7,797 bases of DNA from contig JAHIZN010000283.1 in assembly GCA_018814245.1 (NCBI GenBank), positions 1 through 7,797 on the forward strand, written 5' to 3'. Shown here in pieces: positions 1-5,399 of this stretch (position 1 is the first letter of the stretch; every line of letters starts with the position of its first letter). The notes under the pieces are model-generated. The model was not told where the DNA came from. It saw only the letters and a program-made list of their open reading frames with translations, and searched no databases. The position numbers and the translations under genes were made by a program. Source of the DNA: a bacterium. Lineage in GTDB: Bacteria; UBA9089; CG2-30-40-21.

Positions 1-49
1 ATGTATTTGGATGGTTACAGCGTTCCCCACAAGCGTGGGGATGAACCGT
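1..49 (+). repeat. Partial spacer plus repeat duplicated at 306-354
   Basis: The 19-nt spacer fragment at 1-19 is identical to the last 19 nt of the complete spacer at 293-324. With the following repeat and one further base, positions 1-49 equal 306-354 without mismatch. The two copies then diverge (a at 50, c at 355), so the same spacer is followed by two different spacers. This is either an internal duplication in the array or an assembly branch point at a contig edge. Confidence 0.9.
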
Positions 50-751
50 AGCCCATGCTGTCGCTGGAGACAATTGGAGAGCGTTCCCCACAAGCGTGGG
101 GATGAACCGTCTCTTGATATTATATCTCAATGCCTTATATTGCGTTCCCCACAAGCGTGGGGATGAACCGAGGTTTTATTAAGCAAGCCAGCGGAAGAGG
201 TTGCGTTCCCCACAAGCGTGGGGATGAACCGACAAGGAAGAGGCAAAATACCCCTTGTATTGCGCGTTCCCCACAAGCGTGGGGATGAACCGTGTGGGCA
301 GGGGTATGTATTTGGATGGTTACAGCGTTCCCCACAAGCGTGGGGATGAACCGTCCCCATCTCTCCATGCGAATTTCATTTGGAGGCGTTCCCCACAAGC
401 GTGGGGATGAACCGAAATTCTTCTACAGGGCGAGGATAGAGCTTGTGCGTTCCCCACAAGCGTGGGGATGAACCGCAATCTCAATGATTGGTGTCCATCA
501 ATACCTATCGTTCCCCACAAGCGTGGGGATGAACCGATTTGATACTGCTGCTGTGCATTAGCATATGAGCGTTCCCCACAAGCGTGGGGATGAACCGTAT
601 TCTTTTACGCTGCTGTGTATGGCAAAATCGCGTTCCCCACAAGCGTGGGGATGAACCGTTGCCTTCTGTGTCTTAATCAATGGCTTTATAGCGTTCCCCA
701 CAAGCGTGGGGATGAACCGCTCGACCTCATCAAACACGGCTATACTTGGAT

Positions 752-1207
752 GCGTTCCCCACAGGCGTGGGGATGAACCGAAATAAAAGAATTCATAGCC
801 GCAAAATATAGAGCGTTCCCCACAGGCGTGGGGATGAACCGTGTTGAGTTTGTGTGCGACTATTTGCAGAGGAGCGTTCCCCACAGGCGTGGGGATGAAC
901 CGCAACGGATGCCGCTTGGCATGCCATCACCAGCGCGTTCCCCACAGGCGTGGGGATGAACCGGATAATAGCGGGCAGTGATACGATATTTGGAAGCGTT
1001 CCCCACAGGCGTGGGGATGAACCGGGGCTTTTTGGGACGAAATAGGATTTATCAGCGCGTTCCCCACAGGCGTGGGGATGAACCGCAACATTGGCAACGA
1101 TAATGACTTTGGGTTGTGCGTTCCCCACAGGCGTGGAGATGAACCGTTTTTTGGAGGCAACAATGAAACACGATGAATGCGTTCCCCACAGGCGTGGGGA
1201 TAAACTC
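752..1207 (+). repeat. Leader-distal block of G13-allele CRISPR repeats
   Basis: Repeats 13 to 20 all carry G at repeat position 13 (loop AGGC). Repeats 1 to 12 all carry A (loop AAGC). The change falls in the hairpin loop, so the 6-bp stem is kept. Because new repeats are copied from the leader-proximal one, a single clean boundary is what one mutation in the first repeat, inherited by all later acquisitions, would leave. Confidence 0.9.
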
Positions 1208-1213
1208 ACAGAT

Positions 1214-1232
1214 GACAGGCTGGAAGCCTGTC
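1214..1232. repeat. Hairpin repeat just after the CRISPR array
   Basis: GACAGGCT (1214-1221) and AGCCTGTC (1225-1232) form a perfect 8-bp stem with a 3-nt loop, starting 6 nt after the last degenerate repeat. It has no T-tract, so it is not an obvious intrinsic terminator. Its sequence resembles short hairpins scattered between genes in many environmental genomes. It may still pause transcription leaving the array. Confidence 0.65.
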
Positions 1233-1252
1233 CTACTATGTGAAAACAAACC

Positions 1253-1258
1253 GGAGGG
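1253..1258 (+). promoter_or_regulatory. Ribosome binding site of the exonuclease gene
   Basis: GGAGGG lies 3 nt before the ATG at 1262 and 6 nt before a second in-frame ATG at 1265. The second ATG has the better spacing, so the mature protein may be one residue shorter. Confidence 0.75.
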
Positions 1259-1261
1259 AAT

Positions 1262-1807
1262 ATGATGTTCAATAAGCAGAATGTAATAGTATTTGATCTG
1301 GAAACAAAATTAGGGTTTAATGAAATCACTAACAGGGAAGATATTCCTCAAATGGGGGTTTCAGTTGCAGTTATATATGATTATACAACGAGTGATTTTA
1401 TCACTTATTTTGAAGAAGAGGTACCACAATTGATTGAAGCCCTATTTAAGGCTGAGCTGGTTATTGGATTTAATATTAAAAGGTTTGATTACCGTGTTCT
1501 TTCACGATATACAGAGATGGATTGGACACAATTACCTACGATAGATATACTTGAGGAAGTAGAGAAGGTATTGGGTTTCAGAGTAAAATTAGATAATCTT
1601 GTAAAAACTACTCTTCAACAAAGAAAGATTGGGGATGGCAAAATGGCTATTAAGTGGTACAGAGAGGGAAAGATTGACAAAATTGCCCGGTATTGTCAAG
1701 AAGATGTAAGGTTGACCAAAGAACTTTATGAATATGGATGTATGTGTGGTAAAATCTGGTATACAGATAAAAATGGTACTCGTAAGAGAATATCTTGGGG
1801 GATATAG
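1262..1807 (+). CDS. DEDDy-type 3'-5' exonuclease, RNase H-like fold
   Basis: This 181-aa protein has the ordered motifs of a DEDDy exonuclease. FDLET at 11-15 supplies the metal-binding D12 and E14, GFNIKRFD at 69-76 supplies D76, and YCQEDV at 144-149 supplies Y144 and D148. D95 and D111 are further conserved-looking acids. The order, spacing and YxxxD ending fit the RNase_H_2/YprB-like or PolB-exonuclease-like groups, which are found alone or attached to DEAD/DEAH helicases. They do not fit the DEDDh DnaQ type. It should remove nucleotides from 3' ends with two metal ions in the cytoplasm; whether DNA or RNA is the substrate is not visible. There is no signal peptide or membrane segment. 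It starts 54 nt after the CRISPR array on the array's strand, and a DinG-type helicase follows about 500 bp downstream. The fold is well supported, while the physiological role is unknown. Confidence 0.85.
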   Translation: MMFNKQNVIVFDLETKLGFNEITNREDIPQMGVSVAVIYDYTTSDFITYFEEEVPQLIEALFKAELVIGFNIKRFDYRVLSRYTEMDWTQLPTIDILEEVEKVLGFRVKLDNLVKTTLQQRKIGDGKMAIKWYREGKIDKIARYCQEDVRLTKELYEYGCMCGKIWYTDKNGTRKRISWGI

Positions 1808-1847
1808 CACCTATTAACCAAAAACATTTTTTTACCGCTGAAGACGG

Positions 1848-1986
1848 TCGACAGATTGTTACGGAATACGCCTTTTTGTCATTTCAAGAGAATCCGAGAA
1901 ATCTTAACCTTTTGAAAGCCAACAAGTTAAGATTTCTCACATTCGTTCGGAATTACACTTTCATCCATTCCGTAACAGCTTGTCGA
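1848..1986. repeat. 139-bp foldback (long imperfect palindrome)
   Basis: Outer arms 1848-1867 and 1967-1986 pair at 17 of 20 positions. Inner arms 1896-1908 (GAGAAATCTTAAC) and 1926-1938 pair perfectly over 13 bp. The segments between them are both 28 nt and partly complementary, so the whole unit is symmetric about a 17-nt loop (1909-1925). It looks like two inverted copies of a short dispersed repeat, that is, a MITE-like or structured element. It begins about 40 bp after the exonuclease stop. A short open frame across it is only the repeat being read through. Confidence 0.8.
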
Positions 1987-1992
1987 GAAGAT

Positions 1993-2017
1993 TTGTAGCT
2001 GCGACCATTGTGGTCGA
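1993..2017. repeat. GCGACC/GGTC hairpin repeat, copy A
   Basis: TTGTAGCTGCGACC followed by TTGTGGTCG forms a CGACC/GGTCG hairpin. It matches 7576-7600 at 23 of 25 positions. Directly downstream (2031-2065) is a second motif containing acaaggg and gtagcacccctg that recurs at 7505-7545, 7611-7645 and, inverted, at 7708-7740. Both belong to the dispersed families that fill the intergenic DNA here. Confidence 0.75.
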
Positions 2018-2102
2018 CTATTGTGTGTCAGCAGGAACAAGGGAGTAGCACCCCTGACACCCTGCAAATACAGGAATCTTTATTAAGCTATAGCAGGATA
2101 CC

Positions 2103-2142
2103 ACTCGATTTCTACACAGGTTAAAAAACTTGAACATCGAGT
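2103..2142. repeat. Small inverted repeat ACTCGAT/ATCGAGT
   Basis: ACTCGAT at 2103-2109 and ATCGAGT at 2136-2142 are perfect inverted copies 26 nt apart, with weak further pairing outside them. This is one more palindrome in the noncoding stretch 1808-2310, which holds no credible gene. No function can be assigned. Confidence 0.5.
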
Positions 2143-2160
2143 TATACCATTCACCAGCGT

Positions 2161-2293
2161 GTTCTGTCACAGATGAATTGATATGTAGCCATTCTGTAGG
2201 GTTGTCCGTCGCTTGAGTAATCAATCACGCTTCGGACATGGACAATTCCTGTCCCTACACATACAGCATCTATTACTTTAGGTGTGACAGAGC
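2161..2293. repeat. Nested inverted-repeat element upstream of the helicase
   Basis: TCTGTCAC at 2163-2170 pairs with GTGACAGA at 2284-2291, with one more pair on each side beyond a mismatch. Inside lies a second inverted pair, TGTAGGG at 2195-2201 and CCCTACA at 2253-2259, with related gttgtcc and ggacaat sequences next to them. The right arm ends 18 bp before the helicase start codon, so the element covers most of the place where a helicase promoter would sit. Confidence 0.6.
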
Positions 2294-2296
2294 AAT

Positions 2297-2301
2297 AGGA
2301 G
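2297..2301 (+). promoter_or_regulatory. Ribosome binding site of the DinG-family helicase
   Basis: AGGAG lies 9 nt before the ATG at 2311 and supports that start. The helicase motifs begin soon after residue 40, as expected for a full-length protein of this family. Confidence 0.75.
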
Positions 2302-2310
2302 CAAACATTT

Positions 2311-4311
2311 ATGTTCACAGAAATATTTGGCAAAACAGGGCTATTATCAGAAAAGCTGAATAATTATGAATTCAGGCACCAACAATTGACCATGGCAAAC
2401 AAGATAGGGGAGGCAATCAGGAATAGGGAGCACCTGATTGTTGAGGCAGGTACAGGTACGGGTAAAACGCTATCCTACACCGTACCGTTTATTTACTGGA
2501 CAGTAAATGAAAAAAAACGGGTGGTTATCTCTACCCATACCAAGGCACTTCAGCAACAATTGATGAATAATGACCTGCCATTGCTGAAAAAGATCCTTAA
2601 CATTGATGTTAAATATGCCTTGTGTATGGGGGCTGAGAATTATCTATGCCTCAGAAGGTTTTTTAGGGCACATGGGGATGTTGCTGGGATATTTGAATCC
2701 TTAAAAGAGGTGGAGGAATTCAGGCAACTGGATGAGTGGCGAAAAATTACCAGAACAGGGTTAAAGCATGAGATTAACTTTGAACCAATAAGTAATGTCT
2801 GGACAAAGGTATGCCGTGAAAATGAGCTGTGCCTACACCAGAGGTGTGAGTATAAGGATGAATGCTTTTATGGCAGGGCACGAAAATTTCAAAATCAGTC
2901 ACAGATACTTGTGGTTAATCACCATTTGTTTTTTGCTAACCTGATGGCAAATAATATGCTCCTGCCTTCATTTGACGGGGTTGTGTTTGATGAGGCACAT
3001 AATTTAGAGGATGTGGCCACCACCTACCTTGGGATTGATGTCTCAAATAGTGGTATCCGATATTTGCTTGATTCATTTCATGCTCCTGCCAGGGGTGCTG
3101 CCTCTGCCAAAGGGGTTCCCTTTCAAACCCAAAAAGGGCTAAAAATAGATAATGCTGAAATTATCCAGCAGATAAGTGAGGTAAGGCTTGCTGCAGACCA
3201 ATTCTTCCTGAATATCCATGCATTATTTAGCAATAATGCTCAAACCATGAGACTAAGAAAGAAAAACTTTATAAATAACATTATAAAAGAACCAATATTA
3301 TCTTTGGTATCAAGCCTGAACAGGCTTAAAAAAACCATTAATACCGAAGCAGAGCAGGTTGAGATTGATGCCTTTATCGAACGGATACAGGGGGTAAATG
3401 ATTCCCTTGAATGTATCATTAATCAGAGCCTTGAGGACTTTGTTTATTGGATAGAAACAACCAAAAGGACAAGGTATAACATGGTAGCACTTCACGCCAA
3501 TCCAATAAATGTATCTCAACGGCTTAAGGCTGCTGTCTTTGACAAAATAGCCCCTGTAATCCTGACATCCGCTACCCTGACTGTCAACAAATCATTCGAC
3601 TACATCAAATCAAGGCTTGGATTAGATACAGCATCACAGATTACCATTGATTCACCCTTTGATTATACCAAACAGTCTCTCCTTTATATTCCTTCGCACA
3701 TGCCTGACCCAAGAGAGGATGGGTATATTGAATGTGCTGCCAGAGAAATAGAGGGATTATTAACCCTGACGCATGGCAAGGCATTCATCCTTTTTACCAG
3801 TTATTCCATGTTGAACAAACTTCATGAAATAGTTGCAAAAAGCCTGCCTAATCTCAATCATATCAAGCAAGGAGACTTTCCACCAGCAAAAGCCATAGAA
3901 ATGTTTAAGGCTCTTGACGGCTCAGTAATATGGGGAACCTCAACCTTCTGGCAAGGAATAGATGTGCCGGGCAAGGCTTTGCAATGCGTTGTAATTACCA
4001 GAATTCCCTTTGCTGTTCCGGATGACCCGATAATAGAGGCAAGGGTTGAGTCTCTCAGACAGCAAAATATTGAGCCATTCCTGAACTATCAGGTGCCGCA
4101 GGCAATTATCATGACCAAACAAGGATATGGAAGATTGATTCGGCATGGTGATGACTTTGGGATAGTGGCAATCCTTGACTCAAGGATTACTACCAAGGGT
4201 TATGGCAAGCTATTCATTCAATCCCTCCCACCATCAAAACGGGTGTCAAGCATGGGTGAGGTAGCAGGGTTTATGGGAGTAGGTGGAGGCGAACAGCTTG
4301 TTCGCCCCTAA
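2311..4311 (+). CDS. dinG: DinG/XPD-family Fe-S ATP-dependent DNA helicase
   Basis: The 666-aa protein is a superfamily 2 helicase of the DinG/YoaA type, which unwinds DNA 5' to 3' using ATP and helps clear R-loops, forks and other damaged structures. Walker A is EAGTGTGKT at 45-53, the DEAH box is at 227-230, NHH at 203-205, TSATL at 419-423, the FWQGID motif at 546-551, and the QxxGRxxR motif VI at 604-611. Four cysteines (C113, C174, C179, C185) match the Fe-S ligand pattern with its C-x4-C-x5-C second part; C168 is extra. No exonuclease domain is fused, unlike Bacillus-type DinG. The conserved part appears to end near residue 655, and the last dozen residues are coded by a GC-rich hairpin repeat. 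Type IV-A CRISPR systems use a DinG relative, but that protein is reported to lack the Fe-S cysteines, so this one looks like a cellular DinG. It is convergent with the dUTPase. Confidence 0.92.
   Translation: MFTEIFGKTGLLSEKLNNYEFRHQQLTMANKIGEAIRNREHLIVEAGTGTGKTLSYTVPFIYWTVNEKKRVVISTHTKALQQQLMNNDLPLLKKILNIDVKYALCMGAENYLCLRRFFRAHGDVAGIFESLKEVEEFRQLDEWRKITRTGLKHEINFEPISNVWTKVCRENELCLHQRCEYKDECFYGRARKFQNQSQILVVNHHLFFANLMANNMLLPSFDGVVFDEAHNLEDVATTYLGIDVSNSGIRYLLDSFHAPARGAASAKGVPFQTQKGLKIDNAEIIQQISEVRLAADQFFLNIHALFSNNAQTMRLRKKNFINNIIKEPILSLVSSLNRLKKTINTEAEQVEIDAFIERIQGVNDSLECIINQSLEDFVYWIETTKRTRYNMVALHANPINVSQRLKAAVFDKIAPVILTSATLTVNKSFDYIKSRLGLDTASQITIDSPFDYTKQSLLYIPSHMPDPREDGYIECAAREIEGLLTLTHGKAFILFTSYSMLNKLHEIVAKSLPNLNHIKQGDFPPAKAIEMFKALDGSVIWGTSTFWQGIDVPGKALQCVVITRIPFAVPDDPIIEARVESLRQQNIEPFLNYQVPQAIIMTKQGYGRLIRHGDDFGIVAILDSRITTKGYGKLFIQSLPPSKRVSSMGEVAGFMGVGGGEQLVRP
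4288..4306. repeat. Hairpin repeat overlapping the helicase 3' end
   Basis: GGCGAACA (4288-4295) and TGTTCGCC (4299-4306) form a perfect 8-bp stem with a 3-nt loop inside the last codons of the helicase gene; the stop codon follows at 4309-4311. It resembles a common dispersed hairpin of environmental bacteria. As RNA it may also protect or end the transcript, though no T-tract follows. Confidence 0.65.
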
Positions 4312-4324
4312 TTGCAAATCCAGT

Positions 4325-4363
4325 TTTGAACATCCGAACCTTTGAACTTCTGAACTTTTGAAT
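4325..4363 (+). repeat. Five GAAC/GAAT units at 8-bp period
   Basis: GAAC occurs at 4328, 4336, 4344 and 4352, and GAAT at 4360, each exactly 8 bp apart in a TC-rich background. It starts 16 nt after the helicase stop codon. It is a short degenerate tandem repeat of unknown role. Confidence 0.6.
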
Positions 4364-4371
4364 ACGCAAAA

Positions 4372-4440
4372 ACGACCACGAGGAGGGAGCCCCTCTGGCA
4401 GGTCGCAGCTACAAGTTTCTACAAATAAAACTGTAGCTGC
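4372..4440. repeat. GCGACC/GGTCGC hairpin repeat, copy C
   Basis: Positions 4372-4406 match 7350-7384 at 29 of 35 positions, with CGACC (4373-4377) and GGTCG (4401-4405) closing a hairpin. An adjoining perfect inverted repeat, GCAGCTACA (4405-4413) and TGTAGCTGC (4432-4440), links it to the same gtagctgc motif seen in the copies near 1995 and 7578. Confidence 0.7.
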
Positions 4441-4518
4441 AGGGCTCGCTCTGCCCTAACCATCCTAACACCTAACTCGGACAAGCCAAAACCAAAAGGG
4501 ATGTGTATGGGATTTCTG

Positions 4519-4695
4519 ATTCCCCTCTTGGGAGGGGTTAGGGGTATTCCCCTCCTCGGAGGGGCAGGGGTGGGTTCTTTCCTTCTGAAGAAGAAACAAC
4601 ACATCCCCTGTTAATTGCCAACTGCCACTTTCTGCATGCCTATCTTCCCCTTCAAGAAGAGAGAACCCACCCCTAACCCCTCCCAAGAGGGGAAT
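4519..4695. repeat. 27-bp perfect inverted repeat, C/G-rich
   Basis: Positions 4519-4545 and 4669-4695 are exact reverse complements over 27 bp. A further direct, diverged copy at 4546-4577 sits inside the left arm's neighbourhood, so there are three copies of one unit (two direct, one inverted) whose core reads CCCCTC...GAGGGG. The arms are 123 nt apart and could form a long cruciform or RNA stem between the convergent helicase and dUTPase genes. Frames across it read as PP-rich peptides typical of translated repeats, so no gene is called. Confidence 0.85.
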
Positions 4696-4700
4696 ATGCC

Positions 4701-4767
4701 GTAGGGGCAGACCTTGAGTGTCTGCCCTGATACCGTGTAGGGGCAGACCTTGAGTGTCTGCCCTGAT
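4701..4767. repeat. Twin 31-bp hairpin repeats in tandem
   Basis: Two identical 31-bp copies lie at 4701-4731 and 4737-4767, a 36-bp period. Each contains GGGCAGAC and GTCTGCCC, an 8-bp stem around a 7-nt loop. The exact identity suggests a recent local duplication of a dispersed element. Confidence 0.85.
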
Positions 4768-4835
4768 GCCACAAAGTAAAATCCCACACATCTAACTCAT
4801 TGCGTAACATATAATTAACGATGATATTGTAAGTT

Positions 4836-4856
4836 TTCTTGCACAAAAAGCAAGAA
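4836..4856 (-). terminator. Possible transcript-end hairpin after the dUTPase gene
   Basis: TTCTTGC (4836-4842) and GCAAGAA (4850-4856) form a 7-bp stem with a 7-nt loop, about 10 nt downstream of the dUTPase stop on the minus strand. The U-rich stretch is in the loop and not after the stem, so it is a weak candidate for an intrinsic terminator. Confidence 0.35.
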
Positions 4857-4865
4857 TTTCACGAG

Positions 4866-5384
4866 TCAAGAGGCGATATTCTCCCCCTGATATATCCCCG
4901 CATACCCCTGAGCGACCATTTCCTGAAGCCTGAAGAAGAGGAGTTGAATGAGTCTGGCATCTTTTTTGACACGAAATCCGTGGGAGTTATGGACAAGTAA
5001 CAGTGCTTCACTTCTGCCGGAATATCCTGAATCCCAAACTGCAGTTTCAACGCTTACGCCACATCGCAGCAGGCTTGAACGGGGTCTGGCGATAGCCATC
5101 ATATCATTAGGGATATTGACTATCTCGTTAAAGATTATTTTGTATTGCCCTTGTTTAAGCAAGAACCACCCATCTGAATCCGGCTCTAAGGCGCAAGTTT
5201 TAGCCAGAATTCTCTCCTGATTATGAAAACCAATTGTTCCGTGGTCAACAAATGCCTCTACTGAGCAAAGACTCAACTCTACCCCATTTATCTGTACCTG
5301 AACCTCTGCATCAATCAGGCATTCAATTAACCCCTTGGTTTGAATAAGATTAACCAGCTCTTTTCCTGCAAGAAATGTTCCCAT
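4866..5384 (-). CDS. dut: dUTPase, archaeal-type dUTPase/dCTP deaminase family
   Basis: The 172-aa protein belongs to the dUTPase/dCTP deaminase fold. ARPRSSLLR at 99-107 is the phosphate-binding motif, and TAVWDSGYSG at 114-123 carries the catalytic-type D118 and Y121 of the nucleoside pocket. YQGENI at 165-170 is the C-terminal segment that usually closes over the substrate. From memory, the overall pattern fits archaeal dUTP diphosphatases better than the short trimeric bacterial Dut or the E. coli Dcd. The expected reaction is dUTP to dUMP and diphosphate, which keeps uracil out of DNA and supplies dUMP for thymidylate synthesis. A dCTP deaminase or a bifunctional enzyme cannot be excluded without an alignment. 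It lies 15 nt after the histidine kinase stop on the same strand, so the two are probably co-transcribed. No signal peptide is present, so it should act in the cytoplasm. Confidence 0.85.
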   Translation of the reverse strand: MGTFLAGKELVNLIQTKGLIECLIDAEVQVQINGVELSLCSVEAFVDHGTIGFHNQERILAKTCALEPDSDGWFLLKQGQYKIIFNEIVNIPNDMMAIARPRSSLLRCGVSVETAVWDSGYSGRSEALLLVHNSHGFRVKKDARLIQLLFFRLQEMVAQGYAGIYQGENIAS

Positions 5385-5387
5385 AAT

Positions 5388-5394
5388 CCCTCCT
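5388..5394 (-). promoter_or_regulatory. Ribosome binding site of the dUTPase gene
   Basis: On the minus strand AGGAGGG lies 3 nt before the ATG at 5384, inside the 15-nt gap after the kinase stop codon. The spacing is short but the match is strong, and it supports separate initiation within a shared transcript. Confidence 0.75.
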
Positions 5395-5399
5395 GTTTT

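Larger units (their letters stand above)
1..1207 (+). CRISPR. Type I-E-like CRISPR array, 20 repeats, 19 full spacers
   Basis: Twenty 29-nt repeats start at 20, 81, 142, 203, 264, 325, 386, 447, 508, 569, 630, 691, 752, 813, 874, 935, 996, 1057, 1118 and 1179, giving an exact 61-nt period with 32-nt spacers. Positions 1-19 are the 3' part of a further spacer. Each repeat carries a CCCCAC/GTGGGG stem with a 4-nt loop (AAGC or AGGC) and ends in ATGAACCG, the pattern of type I-E (and related type IV-A) repeats processed by a Cas6e-like enzyme that leaves an 8-nt 5' handle. The plus-strand polarity matches the E. coli type I-E repeat, so the leader should lie left of the window. Decay at the right end agrees: repeat 19 has G20A, and repeat 20 has G24A, C28T and G29C. 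No leader and no cas gene are in the window, so the subtype rests on repeat sequence and spacer length alone. Confidence 0.97.

Noticed and set aside
127..1329. Several minus-strand open frames through the array
   Set aside because: They read the CRISPR repeats in three frames and give repeated peptides such as GSSPRLWGT, RFIPTLVGNA and VHPHACGER. The regular 61-nt period explains them.
1795..1998. Plus-strand open frame overlapping the exonuclease end
   Set aside because: It covers the foldback element, has no ribosome site of its own, and its peptide is the translated repeat.
2018..2333. Two minus-strand open frames upstream of the helicase
   Set aside because: They cross inverted repeats, show no protein-like composition or known motif, and one overlaps the helicase start.
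2311..4311. Helicase as the type IV-A CRISPR effector CasDinG
   Set aside because: All four Fe-S cysteines are present, which CasDinG is reported to lack, and no csf genes are nearby. The array adjacency alone is not enough.
4419..4791. Minus-strand open frames between the convergent genes
   Set aside because: Their peptides (PPRRGIPLTPPKRGI-like and the GIRADTQGLPL duplicate) are translations of the C/G-rich and twin hairpin repeats.
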